NCBI GenBank assembly: GCA_019930625.1
Contig: CP082844.1
Location: 4,960,001 to 5,024,000 of the forward strand
Length of the DNA: 64,000 bases
DNA from: Nocardia asteroides
Lineage (GTDB): Bacteria; Actinomycetota; Actinomycetes; Mycobacteriales; Mycobacteriaceae
Direction of reading: 5' to 3'
Shown piece after piece: positions 42,513 to 51,464 of the stretch. Position 1 is the stretch's first letter; every line of letters starts with the position of its first letter. The notes under the pieces are model-generated. The model did no database searches. It was given only the letters and a program-made list of their open reading frames with translations, and was not told the DNA's origin. Both the position numbers and the translations under genes were made by a program.

Positions 42513-43111
42513 GAGCGACCGGCAACCCGCTGCCGCTGCAACCGCTTTGCTTCGGGCCGCTCTGCGAATGGTCATCGTGGGGGCCGGAAGCGATCACCCC
42601 GTGAGCCATCTGAAGTCTTTGCGGCTCACCCTGTCCAGCTTCTCCTGTCCCCGAAGTGCTTCGACGCGTGCGGATGTCGGCCGGAACGAGTAGTTGTCCA
42701 TATGGCGACCCCGGGTGTGCCGCCGAACAGCGCCCCGACGAATCGTACCCACGCGCAACCTGTAGGCGCTCGGTGGCAATGTGCCCCCTGGGCTCGGCCG
42801 GTAGCTGCCTCGATGCTGACAATCCGCGGAGGGAACCGAACATTTCGGACCTGAAATTAGCTAGAAGTGTGCTGAGCTATGCGTGCCTCTCCTGCCGCTT
42901 CCCCGTGCCCGGAATCGCCCGGACGGTGATGAACGGTTCGTCGCGCATCGTCCCGCTGATCATGTCACATGCTTCCCGATGCGGCTCCGTGCTTCTGGCG
43001 CACTTGGCGTCGAAGAAGGCGACTTCATGATCTTGCCATCCAGACTGCTCCAGCCAACGAAGAGATGAGGTAGCTGCACGTTGACTATCTGCTGATCGTG
43101 AAGGAGGAGGG
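42513..43111. other. Gap without a confident gene
   Basis: About 600 bases, somewhat lower in GC than the flanks. Two - strand frames look slightly protein-like: one from ATG 42701 (35 residues, MDNYSFRPTSARVEALRG) and one ending at 42877 (ending VRAIPGTGKRQERHA). Neither has a ribosome site or recognisable homology, so I do not call them. The promoter of the downstream BVMO gene should lie near 43000-43100. Confidence 0.4.
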
Positions 43112-44683
43112 TTGGCGAACGCGATGAACTGCAAGGTGGCCGTCGTCGGCGCGGGCTTCGGTGGCATCGGGATGGGAGTCGCGCTACGACGCGCCGGGAT
43201 CACCGATTTCGTGATTTTCGAGCGGGGTGGCGACGTCGGCGGTGTCTGGCGGGACAACACCTATCCGGGGTGCTCCTGCGATGTGCCGTCCCACTTGTAC
43301 TCGTTCTCGTTCGCCCCGTATCGCAGTTGTCGCGTCCGGTTTCCGCGCCAACGGGAGATTCTCGACTACCTGCGCCAGGTTGCCGCCGACCACGGGTTGG
43401 GCCCGCATCTGAAGCTGGGTGTCGCGATCGAGGAGGCGACCTATCTGGAAGCCGAGGGCCGCTGGGAACTGACCACTTCCTGCGGGCAGCGCGTGCTCGC
43501 CGATGTGGTGATCTTTGCCGTGGGCCAGTTGCACCGGCCGAATGTGCCGGATTTCCCCGGTCGAGCCGATTTCGCCGGACCGTCCTTCCATTCCGCGCGA
43601 TGGGACCACGACCAGGACTTGCGTGGGAAGAACGTGGCCGTGATCGGCACCGGCTCGAGCGCGGCGCAGATGCTGCCGACCCTGGCCGCGACGGCGCGTC
43701 ACGTCCGCGTCTTCCAGCGCACGCCGCACTGGGTGCTGCCCAAACCGAGTTCCGGCTTCGGACCGGTCGCCCGAGCGGCGCTGCGGCTGCCGGGCGCCCA
43801 CGGCCTCTACCGCCGGGCCCTGTACTACTGTGCCGACGTCGTGCTCACACCGATCATGCGCCGGGGCTGGTCGTCGCGGCCCGCCGAATGGGCTGCCCGG
43901 CGGTACCTGCACAGCCGGATCAGCGACCCGCGGCTGCGCGCGAAACTCACCCCCGGCTATCCCATCGGCGGCAAGCGCATAATCTTCGACAGCCACTATT
44001 ACACGGCGTTGACACGCGAGAACGTCGACCTGATCACCGCCCCCATCACCCGGATCACCCGCGACGGACTACTCACCGCCGACGGCGCGCATCATCAGGC
44101 CGACGTGATCATCTACGCAACCGGCTTCCGCGCCCCGCAATTCCTGGTCCCGATCAGCGTGCGCGGACGTGGGGGAGTGCTCCTGCACGACCAATGGAAC
44201 TCGGGCGCGACAGCCCTGCTGGGTGTGGCGGTTCCCGGCTTCCCGAATGCCTTCCTGATCGCGGGGCCGAACAGCTTCAACCCGGCAGGCAGTAACCCGG
44301 GTATGAAGGAACTCCAGATCGACTACATCATCCGGTGCCTGCGCTGGCGGGACCGGATCGGCGCTTCCGCTATCGAAGCCCGGGCCGCCGCGATGCGGGC
44401 GCACCAGCAGTGGATCGAACGAGCCGTCGCGACGACGGTGTGGCCCACCGTCGAGCAGAGCTGGTACAAGCACAGCAGCGGGCGGGTCACCAACCCCTGG
44501 CCTGCCTCGGCCCGTGCCTATGACCGCGCGTTGCGGCGACCGCCCGACGAATCGTTCCGCGCTGTCTCCCTCGATCCGGCGACGCCGGATCGCAAGCCTG
44601 CGCCACGAGCGAAGCGCGGGCGACCCCCAGCCGTGCCGGAGCGTTCCGAACCGGAACCGACTGCGGTGATCCGCACCGAATAG
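43112..44683 (+). CDS. Flavin-binding Baeyer-Villiger-type monooxygenase
   Basis: A 523-residue second BVMO-like enzyme, only distantly similar to the one at 36146. It has the FAD loop VAVVGAGFGGIGMGVAL, NTYPGCSCDVPSHLYSFSF, the BVMO fingerprint FAGPSFHSARW followed by DH, and the NADPH loop VAVIGTGSSAAQ. The C-terminus has a 60-residue Pro/Arg-rich tail that is likely disordered. The start is TTG at 43112, with AAGGAGG four bases ahead; ATG at 43124 is the alternative. It converges with the - strand operon ending at 44700. A ketone-oxygenation step in ring or side-chain degradation is plausible. Confidence 0.9.
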   Translation: MANAMNCKVAVVGAGFGGIGMGVALRRAGITDFVIFERGGDVGGVWRDNTYPGCSCDVPSHLYSFSFAPYRSCRVRFPRQREILDYLRQVAADHGLGPHLKLGVAIEEATYLEAEGRWELTTSCGQRVLADVVIFAVGQLHRPNVPDFPGRADFAGPSFHSARWDHDQDLRGKNVAVIGTGSSAAQMLPTLAATARHVRVFQRTPHWVLPKPSSGFGPVARAALRLPGAHGLYRRALYYCADVVLTPIMRRGWSSRPAEWAARRYLHSRISDPRLRAKLTPGYPIGGKRIIFDSHYYTALTRENVDLITAPITRITRDGLLTADGAHHQADVIIYATGFRAPQFLVPISVRGRGGVLLHDQWNSGATALLGVAVPGFPNAFLIAGPNSFNPAGSNPGMKELQIDYIIRCLRWRDRIGASAIEARAAAMRAHQQWIERAVATTVWPTVEQSWYKHSSGRVTNPWPASARAYDRALRRPPDESFRAVSLDPATPDRKPAPRAKRGRPPAVPERSEPEPTAVIRTE

Positions 44684-44699
44684 GGGTGTGCTCGACGGG

Positions 44700-45053
44700 T
44701 CAATGTCCTGATGCCACGGGCTCGTACAGGGCGATGTGCCAGGGAGAGCCGGGCGTCGGCTGTATGACCGCGCGGCGTTCGTGTGGTCCGGTGACCGGCT
44801 GCCCCGCCGCGAACCCGTTGGCGCGCACCCGGTTCAACGCGGATTCCAGGTCGTCTACCTTGATCGCGAGGAACGGGGTGTCGTCGTCGCGGTCGGTGCC
44901 CGCGAGCATGACACGGACGCCATCGCAGTCGAACTGGGCCCAGCGGTCGCCGTCTACGACGGTGGGCTCGGCGCCGAAGACGGCGCTCAGCAGTGCCACG
45001 GTGGCGGGTAGGTCGTCGGTGGGGTAGGCGGGGCTGAGCCGCTGGATCGTCAT
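44700..45053 (-). CDS. VOC (glyoxalase/extradiol-fold) protein
   Basis: A 117-residue single-domain vicinal oxygen chelate protein, beginning RLSPAYPTDDLPATVALLS and ending IQPTPGSPWHIALYEP. Possible metal ligands are few (one His near residue 108 and Glu at 111), so it may be a binding or isomerase protein instead of a dioxygenase. It is the last gene of a four-gene - strand operon (LLM oxidoreductase, SDR, esterase, VOC). It is too short and motif-poor to be the HsaC dioxygenase. Confidence 0.75.
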   Translation of the reverse strand: MTIQRLSPAYPTDDLPATVALLSAVFGAEPTVVDGDRWAQFDCDGVRVMLAGTDRDDDTPFLAIKVDDLESALNRVRANGFAAGQPVTGPHERRAVIQPTPGSPWHIALYEPVASGH

Positions 45054-45087
45054 GGGGGCTCCGTAACAGTCGAAGGCGCAGGTTGGT

Positions 45088-46035
45088 TCAGCAATGTCCC
45101 GCCGCGCGTGCGCTGCGAATGGCCGCGTATGTGGCGGTGTTCGCCCGCACCGCCTCGGGCAGGTGGACGGCCATGCTCATGAAGCCATGGAACATGCCGT
45201 CGTAACGGTGGACTTCGGCCGCGACACCGGCTTGCCCGAGCCGCCGCCCGTAGTCTTCGCCCTCGTCGCGTAACGGATCGAACTCGGCGGTGACGATGTG
45301 TGCCGGAGGAAGTCCGGACACCTCGGCGCTGAGGGGGTTGACGTACGGGTCGGCGCCGTCGTGCGAGCCCAGGTACTGGCTCCAGTACCAGCGCAGGTGC
45401 GCGGCGGTGGTGAAGTAGCCTCCGGCGTTCTCGCGGTAGGAGTCGGTGGCGCACGCCGGGTCGAGCATGGGGTAGAGCAGTAGTTGGCGGGCGATCGGAG
45501 GACCGCCCCGGTCCCGTGTCATCAGCGCCATGACGGCCGCGAGATTGCCGCCCGCGCTGTCCCCGGCCACGACGAGGCGGGCGGGATCGCCACCCAACGA
45601 CTCGGCATGGTCGGCGACCCAGCACAGCGCGGCGTAGGCGTCCTCGGCCGCGGCGGGAAACCGGTGTTCGGGCGCCTGCCGATAGTCCACCGACACCACG
45701 ATCGCCCCCGCTCCGACGGCAATGGCCCGGCAGAACCGGTCATGGCTGTCGAGGCCGCAGAGCACGAATCCACCGCCGTGACAGAAGATCACGATCGGCG
45801 CCCGCCCCGCCGCGGCTGCGGGCCGATAGATCCGGACCCCGACCTCGGGTGCGCCCGGCGGGCCGGGAATCCGCCGCTGCCGTACCTGCGCGACGGGGAT
45901 CGGCTCGAGGACGGGCGCTGGACGAGCGGCGAGCAGCCTGCGCGCCTCGGCGGCGTCGAGCACCGCGGTGCCCAGTTCGGGAAACGCGGCGCTCGCGGCA
46001 TCGACGATCGCCCGCGCCTCGGGTGTCAGCGGCAT
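45088..46035 (-). CDS. Alpha/beta hydrolase, HSL/acetyl-esterase family
   Basis: A 315-residue esterase of the hormone-sensitive-lipase group. The oxyanion motif IVIFCHGGGFVLCG, the nucleophile elbow VVAGDSAGGNLAAV, the acid in TAEFDPLRDEGEDY and the His in DGMFHGFMSM form the full triad. It is cytoplasmic by sequence. Relatives (LipR, LipN) are often near steroid or mymA-type genes. It could hydrolyse the ester made by a BVMO, for which two genes exist nearby. It follows the SDR gene by 18 bases in the same operon. Confidence 0.9.
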   Translation of the reverse strand: MPLTPEARAIVDAASAAFPELGTAVLDAAEARRLLAARPAPVLEPIPVAQVRQRRIPGPPGAPEVGVRIYRPAAAAGRAPIVIFCHGGGFVLCGLDSHDRFCRAIAVGAGAIVVSVDYRQAPEHRFPAAAEDAYAALCWVADHAESLGGDPARLVVAGDSAGGNLAAVMALMTRDRGGPPIARQLLLYPMLDPACATDSYRENAGGYFTTAAHLRWYWSQYLGSHDGADPYVNPLSAEVSGLPPAHIVTAEFDPLRDEGEDYGRRLGQAGVAAEVHRYDGMFHGFMSMAVHLPEAVRANTATYAAIRSARAAGHC

Positions 46036-46053
46036 CGTGCTTCGCTCCTTCGG

Positions 46054-46812
46054 CTATCGCTGCGCATCCGGCGGCAGGAACTTGCCCGCTGCCAGCCCGC
46101 CATCGATCGTCACTTCGGCGCCGGTGATGTAGGCCGAAGCGTCCGAGGCCAGGAACGCGACCAATTCGGCGACTTCCTCCGGCGTGCCGGTGCGTTGCAG
46201 CGGTAACGCCGGAAAGCTGCCCGGCCCGGTGGTCAGATACGGGACCATCGGAGTCGCGATCGGGCCCGGATGCACCGAATTGACCCGGATACCGGCCGGG
46301 CCCAGCTCGAGCGCCGCGGTCTTGGTCAGGCCGCGCAGTCCCCATTTCGAGGAACCATAGGCGGAGTGGCCCATCAGCCCCTCGAGGCCCGCCTGCGAGG
46401 AGATGTTGACGATCGAGCCACCCCCTGCTCGCGTCATCGGACCGACCGTCGCGTGGATGCCGCGGAACGGGCCGACCAGGTTGACGCGCAGGATCCGCTC
46501 GAGTTCCTCGGGCGAGGTCTCCGTGAGCGGCCCGGCGGTGTAGACGGCGGCATTGTTCACCAGGACGTCCAGCTTGCCGTAAGCCGAAATCGCCGCGTTC
46601 ACAGCGGCATTCCAGTCGTCACCGCTGCTGACGTCGTGCCGGACGAAACGCGCCGCACCGCCGAGGGATTCGGACAGTTCCGTGCCCTCGGCCTCCAATA
46701 CGTCGGTGATCACCACTCGGGCGCCGCGTTCCACGAACAACCGGGCTTCGGCAGCACCCTGTCCCCGGGCGGCCCCGGTGATCAAAGCGACTTTTCCGCT
46801 CAAATCGACCAT
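46054..46812 (-). CDS. Short-chain dehydrogenase/reductase (hydroxysteroid-type)
   Basis: A 252-residue classical SDR. ALITGAARGQGAAEAR (the GxxxGxG loop with Gln), HDVSS, DVLVNNAAVYTAGP, the Ser in IVNISSQAGLEG, the YGSSKWGLRG (YxxxK) and NSVHPGPIATPM fit the 20beta/3alpha-hydroxysteroid dehydrogenase subgroup. The start is ATG at 46812 after GAGGAG. It sits between an LLM flavoenzyme and an esterase in one operon. One of four SDRs in this cluster, all with the same overall form, which suggests a substrate with several hydroxyl groups. Confidence 0.92.
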   Translation of the reverse strand: MVDLSGKVALITGAARGQGAAEARLFVERGARVVITDVLEAEGTELSESLGGAARFVRHDVSSGDDWNAAVNAAISAYGKLDVLVNNAAVYTAGPLTETSPEELERILRVNLVGPFRGIHATVGPMTRAGGGSIVNISSQAGLEGLMGHSAYGSSKWGLRGLTKTAALELGPAGIRVNSVHPGPIATPMVPYLTTGPGSFPALPLQRTGTPEEVAELVAFLASDASAYITGAEVTIDGGLAAGKFLPPDAQR

Positions 46813-46843
46813 GTCGAACTCCTCGATGTCTTCGGCGCGGGAA

Positions 46844-47971
46844 TCAGTGGTTGCGGAAGTGGGGGATGACCTTCTCGCCCCAGTGCCGGATGGTCTCCAG
46901 GCAGGCCTCTTGCGGCACGGTGCCCATCTGGATGAGGCAGAGGATCTCGTCGGCGCCCGCGTCCTGCAGGCGCTCGACATAGGCGATCGCGTCCTCGGGG
47001 CTACCGTAGGCGTGTTCGACATTGAAGACCGAGGTGGCGCCGGTCCGCACCGGGATCTTGGCCTCGTGCAGGTAGGCCACATGGTCGTCGGCGGCCTGCT
47101 TGATGGCGGCGACCTCGTCCGCGTTCGGATCGACCGCCTCGTCGGGGGCGGGTCCCGCACCGTAGTAGTGCTTGATGGACTGCGCGAAGAAGCGCTGCCC
47201 GCGCGCGCCGATCTGCTGGGCCCTCTCCCGGTCGTCGAGGACGATGGTCGGGCACAGCGCCGCGAAGTGATCGTTCACGACGGTGGACACGAACCGCTCA
47301 CCGGTGCGGACGGCGATCGCCTCGTCGTAGGTGCGCCGCAGATCCGCGATCTCCTCCACGCCCGCGAAACCGAGGACGAGCGCGCCGATTCCGTAGTCGG
47401 CGGCCATCTTCAGGGTGTCCTTCTTGGTGCAGGCCATGAACAGCGGCGGATGCGGCAACTGCTCCGGCCGCGGCAGTAGTGAGTGCGGTGAAACCTGCAA
47501 GAGCTCGCCGTGGTACTCGAATTCTGCTTCCGGGTCCTGCCACGCCTTGCCGATCATCCGCAGCGACTCCTCGACCTCCTGGTAGGTGCGCTCGGGGTCG
47601 ACACCGCACATCGACGTCTCGACCGGCGTCGCGCCGCGACCCGCGCCGAGGTCGAGGCGGCCACCGGACAACACGTCGAGCATCGCGGCGCGTTCGGCCG
47701 CCCGCACCGGGTGGTTGAAGTGGAACGGCATGCACACCACGCCGTGGCCGATCCTGATCCGCTCGGTCTTGGCGGCCACCCAGGTCAGGAAGACCTCCGG
47801 TGCGCTCATGTGCGCGTACCACTTCAGGCCGTGGTGTTCGACCGCCCAGACGGTGTCGAACCCCATCCGGTCGGCGAGCACCGCCTGCTCGACACAGTCG
47901 CGCAGCACTTGGTGCTCGTGCTCGCGCGACGGGTCGGCCATCTGGGCTTCGAAGATCATCGAGAACTTCAT
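46844..47971 (-). CDS. LLM-class flavin-dependent oxidoreductase
   Basis: A 375-residue luciferase-like protein. The N-terminal MKFSMIFEAQMADPSRE, the core FDTVWAVEHHGLKWYAHMSA, RIRIGHGVVCMPFHFNHPVR and LDLGAGRGATPVE are characteristic. It would use FMNH2 or F420 as a cofactor, and the choice cannot be read with certainty. It heads a four-gene - strand operon with an SDR, esterase and VOC protein. The 220-base divergent spacer to the SDR at 48191 carries the inverted repeat at 48104 and a degenerate copy (GTCCCGGCGGGGGAC) at 48029. Confidence 0.9.
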   Translation of the reverse strand: MKFSMIFEAQMADPSREHEHQVLRDCVEQAVLADRMGFDTVWAVEHHGLKWYAHMSAPEVFLTWVAAKTERIRIGHGVVCMPFHFNHPVRAAERAAMLDVLSGGRLDLGAGRGATPVETSMCGVDPERTYQEVEESLRMIGKAWQDPEAEFEYHGELLQVSPHSLLPRPEQLPHPPLFMACTKKDTLKMAADYGIGALVLGFAGVEEIADLRRTYDEAIAVRTGERFVSTVVNDHFAALCPTIVLDDRERAQQIGARGQRFFAQSIKHYYGAGPAPDEAVDPNADEVAAIKQAADDHVAYLHEAKIPVRTGATSVFNVEHAYGSPEDAIAYVERLQDAGADEILCLIQMGTVPQEACLETIRHWGEKVIPHFRNH

Positions 47972-48103
47972 CCGGTCTCCTTGTCGATCGCCCGATCCGG
48001 GCGAAATCCGGTTTCGTCGGGGTGGCTCGTCCCGGCGGGGGACGGCCGGAAGCTGTATGCCTAATCGAAATATGACCGCCGGAACCTCTCAGGTCAGGAG
48101 CTA

Positions 48104-48120
48104 GTCCCGCTGGCCGGGAC
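48104..48120. promoter_or_regulatory. Cluster-specific inverted repeat, site A
   Basis: GTCCCGCTGGCCGGGAC, arms GTCCCG/CGGGAC with a five-base spacer. It is 71 bases before the SDR gene at 48191, in the divergent region with the LLM operon. Related sites lie at 54019, 54106, 60844 and 62416, all in front of genes of this cluster. Confidence 0.6.
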
Positions 48121-48190
48121 CGTTCGGTGCCGGGCGCTTTCCCCGGTCCTAGCGTCGGTGGCGAATGACGGTCAGAGAGGACGGGAATCG

Positions 48191-48946
48191 GTGGGACAAC
48201 TCGACGGCAAGGTGGCGCTGGTCACCGGCGGGGCGCGCGGTATGGGCGCCGAGCACGTGCGGCAGTTCGTCGCCGAGGGCGCGCGAGTGGTGTTCGGTGA
48301 CGTGCTCGATCACGAGGGAACGGCGCTGGCCGCCGAGCTGGACTCCGCCGCGCGATACGTGCACCACGACGTGACCAGCGAGGCCGATTGGGCCGCCGCG
48401 GTGTCCGAAGCGGTCACCCATTACAGGCGGCTCGACGCGGTGGTGAACAACGCGGGCATCCTGCGTTTCGTCCCGATCGTGGAGATGGGCCTGGCGGACT
48501 TCACCACGATCATGGCGGTCAATGTCACCGGCACCTGGCTCGGCATCAAGACCGCCGCGCCGGTGCTGGCCGAGACCGGAGGTGGAGCAATCGTGAACGT
48601 CTCCTCCGTGGAAGGATTCGTCGGCGCCGCCGGTCTCTCGGCATACAGCGCCAGCAAGTTCGCGATCCGCGGCATCACCAAGTCGGCCGCCCGGGAGCTG
48701 GGCCACTTGGGCATTCGGGTCAACTCGCTGCACCCGGGTGGCATCGCCACGCCGATGACCGCGGGGGTGTCCGGAGCATCGGGCGTCGACGGCGACGACT
48801 TCTTCGCGAGCTTGCCGATTCCGCGCTGGGGGCAGCCCGCCGAGGTCTCCCGTGTGGCGGTGTTCCTGGCCTCGGACGCGGCCAGCTACTGCACCGGAGG
48901 CGAATTCGTCGTCGACGGCGGCATGCTCACCGGTTGCGGATACTGA
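48191..48946 (+). CDS. Short-chain dehydrogenase/reductase
   Basis: A 251-residue classical SDR. ALVTGGARGMGAEHVR, HHDVTSEADW, DAVVNNAGILRFVP, the Ser in IVNVSSVEGFVG, YSASKFAIRG (YxxxK) and NSLHPGGIATPMT are all typical of hydroxysteroid dehydrogenases. The start is GTG at 48191 with AGAGAGGA upstream. It begins a + strand operon with KstD, a second SDR and a third SDR. The first two genes are 13 bases apart. Confidence 0.92.
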   Translation: MGQLDGKVALVTGGARGMGAEHVRQFVAEGARVVFGDVLDHEGTALAAELDSAARYVHHDVTSEADWAAAVSEAVTHYRRLDAVVNNAGILRFVPIVEMGLADFTTIMAVNVTGTWLGIKTAAPVLAETGGGAIVNVSSVEGFVGAAGLSAYSASKFAIRGITKSAARELGHLGIRVNSLHPGGIATPMTAGVSGASGVDGDDFFASLPIPRWGQPAEVSRVAVFLASDAASYCTGGEFVVDGGMLTGCGY

Positions 48947-48959
48947 CGGAAGCGACGCG

Positions 48960-50672
48960 ATGACTCAGGAATTCGAATTCGACGTGGTGGTCGTCGGTTC
49001 CGGCGCAGCGGGCATGACCGCCGCCCTGACCGCCGCCTACCGCGGCCTGTCGGTGACGCTGATCGAGAAGAGCCGATCCTTCGGCGGTTCCACCGCGCGT
49101 TCGGGCGGCGGTATCTGGATTCCCGACAACCCGGTCCTGCGGCGCGAAGGCGTGCCCGACAGTCCGGAGCTGGCCCGCACCTATCTCAAAGCGGTGGTCG
49201 GCGACCGGGTTCCGGAGGCCAAGCAGCGGGCGTTCCTCGATCGCGGGCCCGAGATGATGCGCTACCTGGGCGCTCGGAGCAAGCATTGGGAATTCGTCTA
49301 CGACCGTGGCTATTCCGATTATCACCCGGAGTTTCCCGGTGGATCGGCCCAGGGACGCAGCATCGAGCCCGCGCCGCTGGACGGACGGCTGCTCGGCGGC
49401 GATCTGCACAAGATCAACCAGCCGACCATGTCCGGCCCGAAAGGAATCGCTTTCACCGTCAGCGACTTCCACGACCTGAACATGATCGCCCGCACCTGGG
49501 CAGGAAAGCGCACCGCGATGAAGGTTGGTGCGCAGGCGGTGCGCAACAAGCTGCTGGGGCGGCTGCCGCTGAGTCTCGGCAAGGCGCTCGCGGCCCGGCT
49601 GTGGCTGTCGCTGCGCGACGCCGGGGTGCCGGTGTGGCTGAACACGCCGCTGACCGAACTCCTCACGGAGGGTGACGCGGTGGTCGGCGTGCGCGCCGAG
49701 CACGACGGGAGGCCGGTGGTGATCAAGGCGCGCCGCGGCGTGGTGCTGGCGGCCGGCGGCTTCGAGCACAACCTGGAGATGCGCAAGCAGTACATCAGCG
49801 GTCCCCAGTCCACCGACTGGACTGTCGGCGCCACCGAGAATGTCGGGGAGGGCATCGTCGCGGGCCAGAAGGTAGGTGGTGCGGTCGATCTCATGGACGA
49901 CGCCTGGTGGGGCCCGTCCGTGCGCAACCCCGACGGTCCGCCGTTCTTCTGTCTGGCCGAGCGTTCACAGCCCGGCGGCATCATGGTCAACCACGCCGGT
50001 GAACGATTCGTCAACGAATCGGCCCCGTATGTGAACGTGGTGCACAAGATGTACGAGCGGGAAGCGGACGGCGGCGGGCACATTCCGGCGTATTTCATCA
50101 TGGATCAGCGCTTCCGGGACCGGTATCTGTTCCTGGGGAACTTCCCCAAACGTCCTCTTCCCCGGAAGTACCTGGATGCGGGGATCATCTCCCAGGCCGG
50201 GACCCTCGCCGAGCTCGCGACGAAGATCGGTGTGCCCGCAGGGACGCTGGCCGCGACGGTGCAGCGGTTCAACCGCTTCGCCCGTGCAGGTCGCGACGAG
50301 GACTTCCGGCGTGGCGATTCCGCCTACGACCGCTACTACGGCGACCCGACCGTGCGGCCCAATCCCTGTCTCGCCCCGATCGAGCAGGGTCCCTTCTACG
50401 CGGTCGAGATGGTGCCGGGCGACCTGGGCACCAAGGGCGGTTTGGTCACCGACGAGCACGCTCGCGTCCTGGACGCCGACGATCGCCCGATCGCGCGTCT
50501 GTACGCGGCGGGGAACAACTCGGCCTCGGTGATGGGCAACGACTACGCGGGTGCGGGCGCGACCATCGGTCCCGCCATGGTCTTCGGCTACATCGCGGCC
50601 GACCACATCGCGGGCGGCCGGCCCGGCGGCACCGCGCGGTCGACGGATACATCCATTGAAGGAGAGGTCTGA
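48960..50672 (+). CDS. kstD: 3-Ketosteroid delta-1-dehydrogenase
   Basis: A 570-residue flavoprotein. The FAD loop DVVVVGSGAAGMTAALTAAY, KSRSFGGSTARSGGGIWIP, the middle AYFIMDQRFRDRY and the C-terminal LYAAGNNSASVMGNDYAGAG then ATIGPAMVFGYIAA match KstD enzymes. Tyr529 and Gly533 in YAGAG correspond to the active-site Tyr and Gly that bind the 3-keto group. KstD removes the C1 and C2 hydrogens of 3-keto-4-ene steroids, opening the way to ring B cleavage. The ATG at 48960 overlaps no other gene, and the stop overlaps the next start by one base (TGATG). Several KstD paralogues with different steroid preferences are usual in this group of organisms. Confidence 0.88.
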   Translation: MTQEFEFDVVVVGSGAAGMTAALTAAYRGLSVTLIEKSRSFGGSTARSGGGIWIPDNPVLRREGVPDSPELARTYLKAVVGDRVPEAKQRAFLDRGPEMMRYLGARSKHWEFVYDRGYSDYHPEFPGGSAQGRSIEPAPLDGRLLGGDLHKINQPTMSGPKGIAFTVSDFHDLNMIARTWAGKRTAMKVGAQAVRNKLLGRLPLSLGKALAARLWLSLRDAGVPVWLNTPLTELLTEGDAVVGVRAEHDGRPVVIKARRGVVLAAGGFEHNLEMRKQYISGPQSTDWTVGATENVGEGIVAGQKVGGAVDLMDDAWWGPSVRNPDGPPFFCLAERSQPGGIMVNHAGERFVNESAPYVNVVHKMYEREADGGGHIPAYFIMDQRFRDRYLFLGNFPKRPLPRKYLDAGIISQAGTLAELATKIGVPAGTLAATVQRFNRFARAGRDEDFRRGDSAYDRYYGDPTVRPNPCLAPIEQGPFYAVEMVPGDLGTKGGLVTDEHARVLDADDRPIARLYAAGNNSASVMGNDYAGAGATIGPAMVFGYIAADHIAGGRPGGTARSTDTSIEGEV

Positions 50673-51406
50673 TGGGACGGGTCGAGGGCAGGAACGTCAT
50701 CGTGACCGGCGGCGCCCGGGGGATGGGCGCGGCCTTCGCGCGGCGGCTGGTTGCCGAAGGCGCCACGGTGGTGATCACCGACGTCCTGGTGGACGAAGGT
50801 GTCGCGCTGGCTTCCGAGCTGGGCGGCGACGCCGCGACCTTCCTCCCGCTCGACGTCACCGACGAGGCGGCGTGGAACGACGTGGTCGCCTATACGGAGA
50901 AGGCCTTCGGGCCGGTCTCGGGCCTGGTCAACAACGCGGGCATCGTGCACGTCGATCCGATCGAGAAGCTGTCGGAAGCCGACTTCCGCAAGGTGATCGA
51001 CGTCAACCAGGTCGGGGTGTTCCTCGGCATGAAGGCGGTGCTGGGGTCCATGCGCCGGGCCGGAGGCGGCTCCATCGTCAATATCTCCTCGATCGGCGGC
51101 ATCATCGCCTTCTCCGGCATCCTCGGCTACACCGCCTCCAAGTGGGCGGTGCGCGGCATGACCAAGACCGCCGCGCAGGAGTTCGCTGCCTACGACATTC
51201 GCGTCAACTCGGTGCATCCCGGCGTCGTCGCCACGGAGATGACCGCCGATTCGGCGCGTTCGCAGGGTATGTCGGGCAACCAGCCGATCCGCAGGCCCGG
51301 CCGCCCGGAAGAGCTGGCGAATCTGGTGCTGTTCCTGATCAGCGACGAGTCCAGCTTCAGCACCGGCTCGGAATTCGTGGCCGACGGCGGCTACACCTCC
51401 CTGTGA
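50672..51406 (+). CDS. Short-chain dehydrogenase/reductase
   Basis: A 244-residue classical SDR with VIVTGGARGMGAAFARR, PLDVTDEAAW, SGLVNNAGIVHVDP, the Ser in IVNISSIGGIIAFS, YTASKWAVRG and NSVHPGVVATEMT. It is close to the SDR two genes upstream (about half of the positions the same by eye in the motifs), suggesting duplication. Translationally coupled to kstD. It probably oxidises a ring hydroxyl to the ketone needed before or after KstD action. Confidence 0.92.
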   Translation: MGRVEGRNVIVTGGARGMGAAFARRLVAEGATVVITDVLVDEGVALASELGGDAATFLPLDVTDEAAWNDVVAYTEKAFGPVSGLVNNAGIVHVDPIEKLSEADFRKVIDVNQVGVFLGMKAVLGSMRRAGGGSIVNISSIGGIIAFSGILGYTASKWAVRGMTKTAAQEFAAYDIRVNSVHPGVVATEMTADSARSQGMSGNQPIRRPGRPEELANLVLFLISDESSFSTGSEFVADGGYTSL

Positions 51407-51464
51407 CAACGCCCGGCAGGGCAAGCCGGCGGGCCGACCGCCGATCGAGACAAGGAATCAACCC

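Noticed and set aside
42594..42701. 35-residue - strand ORF (MDNYSFRPTSARVEALRG...)
   Set aside because: No ribosome site and no recognised homology; kept only as a note in the gap entry.
44700..45053. VOC protein as the missing HsaC extradiol dioxygenase
   Set aside because: HsaC is about 300 residues with a two-domain structure and a conserved His-His-Glu triad. This protein has 117 residues and lacks the triad.
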